DNA from: Nonomuraea sp. NEAU-A123
Lineage (GTDB): Bacteria > Actinomycetota > Actinomycetes > Streptosporangiales > Streptosporangiaceae
Direction: 5' to 3'
Length of the DNA: 64,000 nt
Assembly: GCF_018603905.1 (NCBI RefSeq)
Contig: NZ_JAHFZZ010000004.1
Span: 372,001 to 436,000 of the forward strand
Below are positions 16,304 through 24,997 of the stretch, one piece after another. The notes beneath the pieces are model-generated. The model made no database searches, was not told where the DNA came from, and saw nothing but the letters and a program-made list of their open reading frames with translations. Both the position numbers and the translations under genes were made by a program. Each line of letters begins with the position of its first letter. Position 1 is the stretch's first letter.

Positions 16304-16366
16304 ATGGAGATCACGATCACGCTGGTAGAGGAAGTAGAGCTCACCTGCGGTAACAGCAACAGCTGA
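16304..16366 (+). CDS. Short precursor peptide (20 aa), putative RiPP substrate
   Basis: A 20-residue frame: it begins MEITITLVEE and ends VELTCGNSNS. The first half alternates Thr, Ile, Val and Glu and looks like a short leader; the end has one Cys, Gly, two Asn and two Ser. Translation is supported by the strong GGGAGGGGGAA site. It is followed at once by a hairpin and then an MccB-like enzyme, the same order as mccA-mccB in the microcin C operon. MccA ends in Asn; this peptide has Asn next to last and Ser last. It is too small for usual gene finders. Role as enzyme substrate is inferred from context. Confidence 0.75.
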   Translation: MEITITLVEEVELTCGNSNS

Positions 16367-16377
16367 AACTCATTCGC

Positions 16378-16407
16378 GGGATTGGTGACCCGCCTGTCGC
16401 CAATCCC
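16378..16407 (+). terminator. Hairpin/attenuator between peptide gene and mccB-like gene
   Basis: GGGATTGGTGAC and GTCGCCAATCCC form a 12-bp stem with one G-T wobble and a 6-base CCGCCT loop. It starts 12 bases after the peptide stop. A partial terminator at this spot would make much peptide mRNA and little enzyme mRNA, as reported for the microcin C operon. Confidence 0.7.
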
Positions 16408-16433
16408 GTGCCGTGTCTCCGCTTGGAGCGATA

Positions 16434-17510
16434 TTGTCGCGCGTTCTGGTCAACCCCGCGTTTCCGCTGTTCATTGACGACCACCGGGAGCTCATCCGGC
16501 TGGGCGACCTGCCGGGAACCGGAAAGGTGCTCCAGTCCGCCGCCCCCGCCCTGCGCGAGCTGGTACGCCGGTGCGCCTCGACCGCGCTGCCCCGCGACGA
16601 GCTGGTCAGCCTCACCGCCGGGATCGGCGGCGTCACGGCGGCCGAGGTGGACCAGGCCATCACCGCCCTGCTCACGGCCCGGATCCTGGTCGAGGAGCAG
16701 GAGGTCGAGCTGCTGACGCGCCACGGGCCCTCGTCGCGGCAGGCGTTGTTCTTCTCCATGTTCCAGCCCGCGTCACGGGCCGCCGAGATGGTCGGGGACC
16801 TAGCCGGGCGTACCGTCGTCGTCCTCGGCGTCGGTGGGATTGGCGGTTTCGTCGCCCTGCAACTGGCCACGGCCGGGGTGGGGCGGCTGCGGCTCGTCGA
16901 CCAGGACGACGTCGACGCGTCCAACCTTCACCGCCAATACCTGTACAAGGCGGAGGACGTCGGTGACCCGAAGGTGGACACGGCCGCCCGCAGGCTCGTG
17001 GAGCACAGCCCGGCGCTCAAGGTGGAGACGCACCACCGCACGCTGACCGGCGCCGGGGACGTCGCGGACGTGGTCGCCGGCGCGGACCTGGTCATCGCCA
17101 CCGCCGACAGCCCGCAGCCGCAGATCCGCCGCTGGACGAACGCCGGTTGCCTGGCCGCCGGGGTGCCGTTCCTGCCGGGCGGGTTCACCCAGCACCTGGG
17201 CATCGCGGGGCCGCTGGTCGTGCCGGGGAGCTCGGCCTGCCTGGCCTGCCTGGACGAGGAGCTGCGGGTCCGCAACGGCGGGCGGGAGCTGCCCGCCGTA
17301 CAGAATCAGGGGCGGATCATCCCGGCGTTCGGCCCGCTCTGCTCGATCGTGGCCGGGTTCCTCGCCGCCGAGGCGGTCCGGTTCCTCACCGGAGTGGTCC
17401 CGGCGGCCCTGGCCGGCCGGGTGGTCCACTTCGACCTTCTGACGATGATGACGGCGGAGCAGTCCGTCATCCGGCTCGACACGTGCGAGGTATGCGGGGA
17501 TCCGGCCTGA
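16434..17510 (+). CDS. MccB-like E1/ThiF-family peptide adenylyltransferase
   Basis: A protein of about 358 residues. Residues 1-90 resemble the peptide-clamp/RRE region of MccB. The adenylation domain has VVVLGVGGIGGFVALQLATA (about 125-145), LVDQDDVDASNLHRQYLY and DVGDPKVDTA, all matching MccB's ATP-binding motifs. Zinc ligands are CLAC (near 270) and CEVC (near 352). IPAFGPLCSIVAGFLAAEAV also parallels MccB. The family adenylates peptide carboxyl ends; MccB forms a succinimide and joins AMP through a P-N bond. I prefer TTG 16434 with GGAG 5 bases upstream; GTG 16413 is the longer option without a good site. The gene follows the peptide hairpin. Confidence 0.88.
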   Translation: MSRVLVNPAFPLFIDDHRELIRLGDLPGTGKVLQSAAPALRELVRRCASTALPRDELVSLTAGIGGVTAAEVDQAITALLTARILVEEQEVELLTRHGPSSRQALFFSMFQPASRAAEMVGDLAGRTVVVLGVGGIGGFVALQLATAGVGRLRLVDQDDVDASNLHRQYLYKAEDVGDPKVDTAARRLVEHSPALKVETHHRTLTGAGDVADVVAGADLVIATADSPQPQIRRWTNAGCLAAGVPFLPGGFTQHLGIAGPLVVPGSSACLACLDEELRVRNGGRELPAVQNQGRIIPAFGPLCSIVAGFLAAEAVRFLTGVVPAALAGRVVHFDLLTMMTAEQSVIRLDTCEVCGDPA

Positions 17511-17571
17511 CGCGCGAAACCTGCTGCACCAGGCACGTGACGCGGCGGCGCGCGCTTGAGAGGCTTCCCCC

Positions 17572-18879
17572 ATGCGCGTGATCCCGACCATTGACGACAT
17601 GGCCGCGTTGTTGCGGGAGCTGTGCGACCGGTTCCCCGCGACCTGTAGGAGACGCCGCATCGGCGCCTCACGCCGGGGCGAGCCGCTGGAACTGGTCTCG
17701 ATCGGAGACGGCCGCCAGAACGCCCTGGTGTTCGGCGGCCCGCACGCCAACGAGCCCGCCGGCTTCCTGACCGTGCTCCGCCTCGCCTCGGCGTTGTGCG
17801 AGGACGCGGCCGAGCGGCACGGGTTCACCTGGCACTTCATCGCGTGCGTGGATCCCGACGGCGCCCGGCTGAACGAGGGTTGGTACGGCGGGCCGTACAC
17901 GATCAGCCACTATCACCGCCACTTCTACCGCCCGTCCATGAGCGACCAGCCCGAATGGACCTTCCCCATCCCCTCCGGGCGCAAGCGGTTCGACCGGCCG
18001 CTGCCGGAGACCCTGGCCCTGATGCGGGTCATCGACGAGCTGCGGCCCGCGTTCATGCTGTCGCTGCACAACGCCGACTTCGGCGGCGCGTACTTCCAGA
18101 TCAGCCGCGACGTGCCCGGCCTGCCCGCCGAGCTGGCCGCGATCGCCGCAGGCCAGGGCGTCCCGCTGGACCTGGGGCCCATCGACACCGTCGGCTACCA
18201 GGTCGCGGGGCCCGGCGTCACGCTGCTGCCGCCGGCCGAGCACATCGACTTCGTCGAGACGGGCGGCGACGCGCGCACCCCTCGTACGTACGGGGCGTCG
18301 AGCTGGCACTACGCCGACCGCTACGGCACGTTCACGCTCATCGCCGAGGTGCCTCTGTGGACCACTCCAGGGTGCGACGACCCCTCCGACGCCGGGCTCT
18401 CCTTCGGACACCTGGTCAAAGCGGCCGCCGTACGGCTGCGCGAGGAGATCGAACCGCTGGCCCGGGCGCGTACGGACATCCGGTCCCAGTGCGTCGCGCA
18501 CACCCCGTTCCACACAGCGGTCGACGACACGCTCGCCGTCTCCCATCTGCTGATCGCCTCGCTGGAAGGGGCCGTGGACCGGGAGGACGCCGCCAGGACC
18601 GTCACGCGGGCCGAGGCGAGCGGCATCAACGACACCGTGCGCCGCCTGCCGCTGCGGGCCAGCTCCATGTTCCTGCGGCTGCTGGAGGCCGAGGCGGCGG
18701 CGGACAACCACCCGACCCCGGCCGCCCTGACGGCCGCCCGCGCCGCGCTGGAGGAGCGCCTGGCGCGCCTCTGCGCGCAGGCGGAGGGTGAACTGGTCCA
18801 GCTCCCCGATCCGCTCGGCAGGATCGTCACGATACAGACGGAAGCGGCTCTGGCGGCCGCCCGCCGCCTGCGCCGGTGA
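17572..18879 (+). CDS. M14-family zinc carboxypeptidase
   Basis: A 435-residue cytoplasmic metallocarboxypeptidase. The zinc motif HxxE is in GGPHANEPAG (His58, Glu61). The third zinc ligand is probably His166 in MLSLHNADFGG, and the catalytic Glu is likely Glu259 in TLIAEVPLW. No signal peptide is seen, so it acts inside the cell. Residues about 290-435 form an extra helical C-terminal region. It lies 61 bases after the mccB-like gene with GAGAGG upstream of ATG 17572. In this context it could trim the C-terminal Ser of the peptide to expose Asn, or destroy the product as self-protection. Confidence 0.88.
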   Translation: MRVIPTIDDMAALLRELCDRFPATCRRRRIGASRRGEPLELVSIGDGRQNALVFGGPHANEPAGFLTVLRLASALCEDAAERHGFTWHFIACVDPDGARLNEGWYGGPYTISHYHRHFYRPSMSDQPEWTFPIPSGRKRFDRPLPETLALMRVIDELRPAFMLSLHNADFGGAYFQISRDVPGLPAELAAIAAGQGVPLDLGPIDTVGYQVAGPGVTLLPPAEHIDFVETGGDARTPRTYGASSWHYADRYGTFTLIAEVPLWTTPGCDDPSDAGLSFGHLVKAAAVRLREEIEPLARARTDIRSQCVAHTPFHTAVDDTLAVSHLLIASLEGAVDREDAARTVTRAEASGINDTVRRLPLRASSMFLRLLEAEAAADNHPTPAALTAARAALEERLARLCAQAEGELVQLPDPLGRIVTIQTEAALAAARRLRR

Positions 18880-18933
18880 TGTGTCACGGTGAACGCGGGA
18901 TCGCGCTGCTGTGGCGGCGGCCGGAGGACGAGT

Positions 18934-18965
18934 GAGGGGCGGAGGTGCCGATACCTCCGCCCCTC
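18934..18965 (+). terminator. Strong terminator of the peptide cluster
   Basis: A perfect 13-bp stem, GAGGGGCGGAGGT with ACCTCCGCCCCTC, and a 6-base loop lie 55 bases after the carboxypeptidase stop. The rest of 18880-19121 has no gene. Confidence 0.8.
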
Positions 18966-19121
18966 CGGCCCCTGGGAGTTGGACCGGCCGTCGCGCCGGG
19001 TCAGGTGGGGGACCAAGGACGACCAGGCGCGACACCGCTGACGCTAACCCGCCCCTATCCCGCCGTCTGCGCACGAATACGCATAACGGGCCGCCCAAGC
19101 CGCCGGCACCCAGCGAACCGG

Positions 19122-21341
19122 TCAAATCTTCACCGACGGCGTGGATGAAAGGGGCGGCAGCATGTGCACCCTGGCGGAGCCGATGTCGAAGTACAGCCCC
19201 ACCAGTTCGAGCTGCCCGGCTCGCACCTGCTCGTCGACCTTGCGATAGGTCCGCAGGTTCTCCAGTTGCTGCTGCACGTTGACCTTGCAGAGCCGGTCCA
19301 GCGCCCCGGCGTCGAGCGGTTCGTCCGCCGTCTCGATGAACGTGGCCAGGCTGTGGTAACCGTGCCGCAGCCAGCGCCGCAGCCCCGGCAGGCCGCCCGC
19401 CTTCACCCCGCCGCTGAGCAGCCCGGACATCGCCCCGCAGCCCGAATGCCCGCACACCGTGATCGTGTGCACGCCCAGCACCTGCGTCGCGTACTCGATG
19501 GCGGCCACGACGGAGTCGTCATGCGGCTCGGCGCCCCGGCGCGGCACCAGGTTGCCGATGTTGCGCACGGTGAACAGGTCGCCGGGGCCGCTCGCGGTGA
19601 TCAGGCTGGGGATGACCCGCGAGTCGGCGCAGGTGATGAACAGGTGCGTGGGCTGCTGCTTGCGGGCCAGCTCGGTGAAGATGGGCCGCATCAGCGGAGC
19701 CGTACGCCGGTGATACTCCCGCGCACCCGCCGTCAGCTGGCACTCCACGCTGGCCGGGCGGGGGGTGCCCGGAGCGGGCACGCCGTGCCGGGCGGGGGGG
19801 CGGTGGCGGTGCGACCACGGCAGCCACCACCGGTCCGGCGCTCTCGGCGGTGTCTTGGATCGGGACCGGCGGGTTCCGCTGGCCGCCATCGCGTACCACT
19901 CGTCGTGGATCTCGTCGATGTCGACGCTGCCGCCCAGCCGCTCGTGGTTCAGACGCCAGGAGTGGATCGCCTCGAAGGCGGCGTTGTCCATGAAGTCGAT
20001 GTTCAGGTCGAGGTCGACGGCCGCGCCGGGCGGGATGGCGCGCAGCTCGTGGGTGAGCCGGGGTACGCCCAGGAAGGTGAGCGAGCCGGAGATCGTCGCG
20101 TGGAAGCGCCCGTCCTGCTCCAGGCGCGTCTTGACGGTGACCCAGGTCAGCCGTCGCAGCGCGAGCAGCGCGGCCAGCGCGAGACCGGCCAGCACGCCCT
20201 CGGCGAGCCCGAGGACCAGCACGCCCCCCATCGTCACCAGGTAGACCGGCACCTCGCCGTGGCCGTGCACCTTCCTGACGTGGCCCAGGTTGACCATCTG
20301 CACGCCGATGAAGACCAGCAGCGCCGCCAGCGCCTCCATCGGGATCAGCTTGATCATCCAGCCGAAGCCGAGGGCGAACACCACCACCCACACGCCGTGC
20401 AGGACCGCCGAGAGCCGGGTGCGCCCGCCCGCCTGCACGTTCGCGGTGCTGCGGACGATCACGCCCGCCACCGGCAGCCCGCCGAGCGCTCCCGAGACCA
20501 TGTTGGCCACGCCCTGCCCGCTCAGCTCCTGGTCGAGGTCGGCACGGGGCCCGTTGTGCATGCCGTCGACCGCGACCGAACACAGCAGCGACTCGACCCC
20601 GGCCAGCAACGCGACGAGCAGCACGGACGCCACGATCCGGTGCCAGTCGCCGGACGGCAGGACGGGAACGGTCCATATGGTGACGCTGTCGGACAGGTCG
20701 ATGCGGGTGACATCCCAGTTGAACGCCCACGCGGTCACAGCGGCCACCAGCAGCGCGGCCAGCGGCGCCGGCACCACCTTGACCCGCTTGGGCAGGCGGG
20801 TCCACAGCGCCAGCATGGCGATCGTGAGCAGGCCCACCACCACCGTGTGGCCCTGCATCTCGGCGAGCTGCGCGGGCAGCTCCACGATGTTGGCCAGGGC
20901 CGAGCGCTGCGGCTGGCCGCCCAGCACGATGTGCAGCTGGGAGAGCGCGATGGCCACGCCGACGCCCGCCAGCATGCCGTGGATGACGGCCGGTGAGACC
21001 GCCAGTGCCGCCCTGGCCGCCCGGAACACCCCGAGCACCAGCTGCACCAGCCCCGCCATCAATGTGATCATGCAGGTGGCCCGCCAGCCGTACGTCTGCA
21101 CGAGATCCGCGACCACCAGGGACAGGCCCGCCGCGGGCCCGCTCACCTGTACGGCGGAGCCGCCGAGCGCGCCCGCCACGATGCCGCCCACCATGGCGGC
21201 GATCAGCCCGGCGGCGAGGGGGGCGCCCGAGGCCATCGAGATGCCCAGCGAGAGGGGCACCGCGATGAGGAAGACCACGAGTGAGGCAGGCACGTCGTAC
21301 CTGAGCGTGCTCAGCACGCGACGCAGAGTGTCGCCGATCAT
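19122..21341 (-). CDS. SulP-family anion transporter fused to beta-carbonic anhydrase
   Basis: A 739-residue membrane protein. Residues 1 to about 400 are a SulP transporter with 10 or more membrane segments (SLVVFLIAVPLSLGISMASG, GPAAGLSLVVADLV, GVANMVSGALGGLPVAGVIV). A STAS-like segment follows (VDLDLNIDFMDNAAFEAIHS, about 440-470). After a basic Pro-rich linker, residues about 535-735 are a beta-carbonic anhydrase with zinc ligands in CADSR (Cys near 569) and VCGHSGCGAM. This fusion is known in actinobacteria (Rv3273 type) and is thought to move bicarbonate or sulfate. TAGGGT 7 bases before ATG 21341 suggests a leaderless transcript. Confidence 0.93.
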   Translation of the reverse strand: MIGDTLRRVLSTLRYDVPASLVVFLIAVPLSLGISMASGAPLAAGLIAAMVGGIVAGALGGSAVQVSGPAAGLSLVVADLVQTYGWRATCMITLMAGLVQLVLGVFRAARAALAVSPAVIHGMLAGVGVAIALSQLHIVLGGQPQRSALANIVELPAQLAEMQGHTVVVGLLTIAMLALWTRLPKRVKVVPAPLAALLVAAVTAWAFNWDVTRIDLSDSVTIWTVPVLPSGDWHRIVASVLLVALLAGVESLLCSVAVDGMHNGPRADLDQELSGQGVANMVSGALGGLPVAGVIVRSTANVQAGGRTRLSAVLHGVWVVVFALGFGWMIKLIPMEALAALLVFIGVQMVNLGHVRKVHGHGEVPVYLVTMGGVLVLGLAEGVLAGLALAALLALRRLTWVTVKTRLEQDGRFHATISGSLTFLGVPRLTHELRAIPPGAAVDLDLNIDFMDNAAFEAIHSWRLNHERLGGSVDIDEIHDEWYAMAASGTRRSRSKTPPRAPDRWWLPWSHRHRPPARHGVPAPGTPRPASVECQLTAGAREYHRRTAPLMRPIFTELARKQQPTHLFITCADSRVIPSLITASGPGDLFTVRNIGNLVPRRGAEPHDDSVVAAIEYATQVLGVHTITVCGHSGCGAMSGLLSGGVKAGGLPGLRRWLRHGYHSLATFIETADEPLDAGALDRLCKVNVQQQLENLRTYRKVDEQVRAGQLELVGLYFDIGSARVHMLPPLSSTPSVKI

Positions 21342-21348
21342 ACGTCAG

Positions 21349-21354
21349 ACCCTA
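21349..21354 (-). promoter_or_regulatory. TANNNT -10 box of the SulP-CA gene (leaderless)
   Basis: On the minus strand TAGGGT lies 7 bases before ATG 21341. Confidence 0.5.
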
Positions 21355-21432
21355 TTGCCCCGCGAGCCGGGGCCTGGAGGGGTCCTTGGCGGCTTTACAG
21401 ATTAATGAGTGGCCGCCTCACTCAGCCGCTGG

Positions 21433-23064
21433 TCAGCGGTAGTAGTCGGGAAATTCCTGCTCGGGGGTGGTGGCGCGACGACGCCCGCCGCTCTGGTTGC
21501 CGCCACCGGGGGTGCCCTGCCGGGCGCCTGTGTCGGGCGTGCCGCCGTACGACTCGCCGTAGTTGGGCCAGGCGCCGCTGCCGCCCACCGGCGGCTCGCC
21601 CCAGCCCGCCGGCATCTGGCCGGGCGGAATGCTGGTGATGTCGCCGGTCTCGTACGCGAAGGTCTGCGCGATCTGGCCGGGCGGGAGACTGGTGATGTCA
21701 CCCGTCTCGTACGCGAAGTGCTGCGGCGCCGGCTGCATGGGCGGGGCCGACAGCACGTCGTCGTAGGCCGAGACCGAACGCGCGGGCGCCGTGGGGGTGC
21801 CGGTCGCGGGGGAGGGGCCGGTCACCGGGTCGGAGTCGTCGGCCACGGCCCAGCCCGCACGGACCTCGTAGGACGACGGATAGGAGGAGCGGGGGGCCGC
21901 GGCGGGCTGCTGCGGCTCGAAGGCCGGCCAGGAGTCGCTCGACGGGGCGCCGGGCGCGGGGTCGTCGAGGATGTCGTGGTGCGGAAGCGCGGGCCACGAT
22001 CCTGACGCCGTCGGCACGATCGGCGGGTTGGTCCAGGTGGTCTCGAGCGGGTCGGTGTTGGCGCCGTAGATCGTGAACGGGGCGCTGGTCGGCGCGCCGC
22101 TGATGGGCGAGGCCGGTGTGGCGGGGAAAGATCCGCTGGCGGAGGAGGCCGGAGTGGCGGGGAATGAGCCGCTGCCGACGGCGGGGAATGAGCCGCTGGA
22201 GGTCGCCGGGCTGTTCGTGCTCAGCGACGTGGCGCCGCCGACGGCCGGGAAGGAGCCGGTGCCGGTGCCGGTGCCGGGCTGAGGCCGGGTCGGTGGCACC
22301 TGCTGGGCGCCCACACCGAGGATGCTCATCACGTCGGGCGGTGTCGGGGCCGAGAACGTCACCGTGCGCTGGTCGGCCAGCTCGGCGGCCGACGGGGCCG
22401 GACGCTGCGCCGACTCCACGAGATCGGCCAGGCCGGACGAGGCGCCCGCCGGGGCGGGCCGCTGGGAACGCGAACGGTTGGGCCGGTTGGGAAGAGGAGC
22501 CTGGATGGTCGCCGCGTTGGGGTCGGCGGTGACGGGCTCGCGCTTGGCGGGCCGCTCACGCTTGGCGCCGGGCCGCTGCTCACGCTGGGCCGTCGGCTGC
22601 TTCTCGCGCTCGGCGGGTCGTCCCGCGGGCCGTTCGGCGGGCCTTTCCGAAGGACGCTCGACGGGGCGCGAGGCGCCCTTGCGCGCCGCGACCGTGCCGC
22701 CGGCGCCGAAGCCGCCTTCTTCCGCGTCGCTGCGGATGTTGGCCCAGAACTCCTCGTCCTCGACGTCGGTGTGGGGGTTGCCCCACTCGTCCACGCCGCG
22801 TTTGCCGCGCTGACCCGTGCGTACCGGCTTGGCCTTGGCCTCGCCGATAGGACTGAAGTCGGGGCTGAAGTTGTTCATGCGGGGTTCGCTCTTGGAGAAC
22901 TCGTCCGTGGAGCGCGTCTGTGTCCTCTCATCCTTCTCGGCCATCTGCTTCAGCCGCTCAGGAGGGAGAGAGCTCTCCCGACGGTTCATAGAACGCATGC
23001 CCAGTGCCACGACGACGAGCACGAGGAGCACGACAGCGACCAAGCTGACTACGACCGCGATCAT
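21433..23064 (-). CDS. Membrane-anchored, Pro/Ser-rich low-complexity protein
   Basis: A 543-residue protein of unknown function. Residues 3-23 are one membrane helix (VVVSLVAVVLLVLVVVALGM). The rest is cytoplasmic or external disordered sequence: a charged part with NPHTDVEDEEFWANIRSD near 80, an Arg/Pro/Glu repeat region (RPVERPSERPAERPAGRPAE), and several SGSFPA repeats (about 275-320). Near the end is a tandem pair of FAYETGDITS(L/I)PPGQ. ATG 23064 is taken because the membrane helix starts there. Such proteins are common in Streptosporangiaceae; no enzymatic motif is present. Confidence 0.8.
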   Translation of the reverse strand: MIAVVVSLVAVVLLVLVVVALGMRSMNRRESSLPPERLKQMAEKDERTQTRSTDEFSKSEPRMNNFSPDFSPIGEAKAKPVRTGQRGKRGVDEWGNPHTDVEDEEFWANIRSDAEEGGFGAGGTVAARKGASRPVERPSERPAERPAGRPAEREKQPTAQREQRPGAKRERPAKREPVTADPNAATIQAPLPNRPNRSRSQRPAPAGASSGLADLVESAQRPAPSAAELADQRTVTFSAPTPPDVMSILGVGAQQVPPTRPQPGTGTGTGSFPAVGGATSLSTNSPATSSGSFPAVGSGSFPATPASSASGSFPATPASPISGAPTSAPFTIYGANTDPLETTWTNPPIVPTASGSWPALPHHDILDDPAPGAPSSDSWPAFEPQQPAAAPRSSYPSSYEVRAGWAVADDSDPVTGPSPATGTPTAPARSVSAYDDVLSAPPMQPAPQHFAYETGDITSLPPGQIAQTFAYETGDITSIPPGQMPAGWGEPPVGGSGAWPNYGESYGGTPDTGARQGTPGGGNQSGGRRRATTPEQEFPDYYR

Positions 23065-23247
23065 TGCACCACCCTCAAAGCCATGGCCTCCCTGCGGCAC
23101 CGGTGAGATCGCGCGGCCATCGACGCGACCTTCCCCCTTTGATCACCAGCACCTAGCAATTGGATCTGATTGTGTCGGACCACTATGAGCGTTGTCACAC
23201 CCTACGTGAAGAATTGGTAACTATTACTACGTTTAGTGATTGATGTC

Positions 23248-23817
23248 TCACTGGATGTTCACCACCGTGAGCCGGCCACGGGCGATGGTCAAGTCCGCGA
23301 TCTTCTTCAAGACGTCGGAGAGGGGGGCGCCCTCCGGGAGCTCGACCTTGCCACTCAGCGAGTAGACGCTGAACCGGTAACTGCCCTTCTTCACACATGG
23401 GGGCTGGTAGCCCACCTTGCCGCTGGTCACCGTCGCCTGGCTCGCGCCTTCCGGCGGGCTCGCGGCGGCGTTCGGCCCCAGCTCGGTCGTCGTCGCGGGG
23501 ATGTTGTAGAGCACCCACTGGACGGCGGATTCTGATGGTGAGTGGGAGTCGACCACGATGGCGATCGACTTGGCATCGGACAGAGGTTCGCTGGACCAGC
23601 GCAGCGGCGGGCTGCCCTGGGCGCCATCGCAGGAGAACTCGCTCGGCAGTGGTTCGCCCTCGCGCAACTCCGGACTCGAGACGTTGATCTCAGCGATCTC
23701 CTTGGCCTGGGACCTTCCGATGAGGAAGCTGCAACCGGACGACGCGAGCATGACGGTCACCACTGTCACAGAGACAGCGATGCGTCTCACGCGTCTTGCC
23801 GTGTTACACAGCCCCAT
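23248..23817 (-). CDS. YbhB/YbcL (Raf-kinase-inhibitor/PEBP-like) lipoprotein
   Basis: A 189-residue lipoprotein. The signal peptide ends in the lipobox LASSGC (Cys near residue 27). The mature part is a PEBP-fold protein with SIAIVVDSHSPSESAVQWVL (the conserved DxDAP-like and H-W region) and GYQPPCVKKGSYRFSVYSL, matching the PPxxGxHxYxF motif. Family members bind anionic ligands; the role in bacteria is unclear. ATG 23817 follows a TAGCAT box by 8 bases. The 183 bases to the next gene (23065-23247) are comparatively AT-rich and probably hold promoters. Confidence 0.88.
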   Translation of the reverse strand: MGLCNTARRVRRIAVSVTVVTVMLASSGCSFLIGRSQAKEIAEINVSSPELREGEPLPSEFSCDGAQGSPPLRWSSEPLSDAKSIAIVVDSHSPSESAVQWVLYNIPATTTELGPNAAASPPEGASQATVTSGKVGYQPPCVKKGSYRFSVYSLSGKVELPEGAPLSDVLKKIADLTIARGRLTVVNIQ

Positions 23818-23825
23818 GCCGGATG

Positions 23826-23831
23826 ATGCTA
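23826..23831 (-). promoter_or_regulatory. TANNNT -10 box of the ybhB-like gene
   Basis: On the minus strand TAGCAT lies 8 bases before ATG 23817. Confidence 0.4.
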
Positions 23832-24076
23832 CGCGGCTATCGGCCGTGCGCCGACCGTTTCGCGAGGGTCGGCCGCCGGTAAAGGACGGGAAAGCAGCCA
23901 CAAAACGGGTAGGGGGGAGTGAACTTCGCCACATCCTGAGCGCCGCCGTCCTCGGCCCGCGGGCGCTTCGCCGGGGCGGGGAGGTCATGGGCGGCACCGG
24001 AGAACCCGGCCGCGGCCTGCTGGTTCTCAACGCAGGGGCGACCGGGCCGGTTCGCCCCGGCGGATCGAGGGGCGCG

Positions 24077-24098
24077 GGTGCCCGGGAGCGCGGGCACC
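24077..24098 (-). terminator. Hairpin after the DrrAB-type exporter genes
   Basis: GGTGCCCG and CGGGCACC form a perfect 8-bp stem with loop GGAGCG, about 100 bases after the permease stop. Nothing else recognisable lies in 23832-24199. Confidence 0.5.
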
Positions 24099-24199
24099 GT
24101 GTTGGCGGGCTCTGCCTTCGTGGCGGCGACGGCACCCCGGTGAAATCGGGGCACCAGGTCGTCAGCCGCGGACCCAGCCGTCGCGCCTCCAGTAGAGCG

Positions 24200-24997
24200 T
24201 CATACGTGGCTGCGGAAGACCCTGATCGCCAGCGGCGCGAACACCACCACGAACCCCGCCGACCACAGCAGCGAGACCACCGTCGGCCAGGCCACCTCGC
24301 CGCCGATCAGCAGGCCGCGGATCGCGTCGGCCAGGTAGGTCACCGGGTTGACGTCGGACCAGGCCTTCAGCCAGCCGGGGAACGTGTCGGCCGGCACCAG
24401 CGCGCTGCTGGTGAACGTCAGCGGCATCATCGTGGAGAAGGAGATCATCTGCACCTTCTCCGGACTCGACGCCTTGAGCCCGATCAGCACCGACATCCAC
24501 GACATCGCCAGCGCCACGACCACCAGCAGCGCCAGCGCCCCGATCAGCCCCGCCACGCTGGTCGTCACCCGGAACCCGAGCACCATCCCGAACCCGACCA
24601 GCAGCGCGAACGCCCACACCTGCTTGAACGTGTCGGCGATGATCCGGCCCGACAGCGGCGCGGTGCGCGCGATCGGCAGGCTGCGCAGCCGGTCGAACAC
24701 GCCCTTGGTGATGTCGGTGTTGAGCCCGATGGCCGTGGACAGCGTGTAGAACAGGGCGTTCTGCACCAGCAGCCCCGGCAGCGCGAACTGCAGATAGTCG
24801 CCGGTGGAGCCGGAGATGGCGCCGCCGAACACGTACGTGAACAGCAGCAGGAACATGATCGGCTGGATGCTGAGGTCGAGCAGCTCCCACGGGTTGTGCT
24901 TGATCTGCACCAGGCTCCGCCAGGCCAGCGTCATGGTCTGCCTGAGGGTGGCGCCGGGGCCGACCCGGCTGGGCAGGGCCGCGGTGACGGCGGTCAT
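24200..24997 (-). CDS. ABC-2 type exporter permease (DrrB-like)
   Basis: A 265-residue inner-membrane permease of the ABC-2 family with about six membrane segments (IMFLLLFTYVFGGAI, LPGLLVQNALFYTL, LIGALALLVVVALAMSWMSV, VVSLLWSAGFVVVFAPLAI). The conserved VNPVTYLADAIRGLL motif is near residue 220. With the adjacent ATPase it forms a DrrAB-type exporter for a hydrophobic drug or lipid. The ATG overlaps the ATPase stop by 4 bases, so the two are one operon. Confidence 0.92.
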   Translation of the reverse strand: MTAVTAALPSRVGPGATLRQTMTLAWRSLVQIKHNPWELLDLSIQPIMFLLLFTYVFGGAISGSTGDYLQFALPGLLVQNALFYTLSTAIGLNTDITKGVFDRLRSLPIARTAPLSGRIIADTFKQVWAFALLVGFGMVLGFRVTTSVAGLIGALALLVVVALAMSWMSVLIGLKASSPEKVQMISFSTMMPLTFTSSALVPADTFPGWLKAWSDVNPVTYLADAIRGLLIGGEVAWPTVVSLLWSAGFVVVFAPLAIRVFRSHV

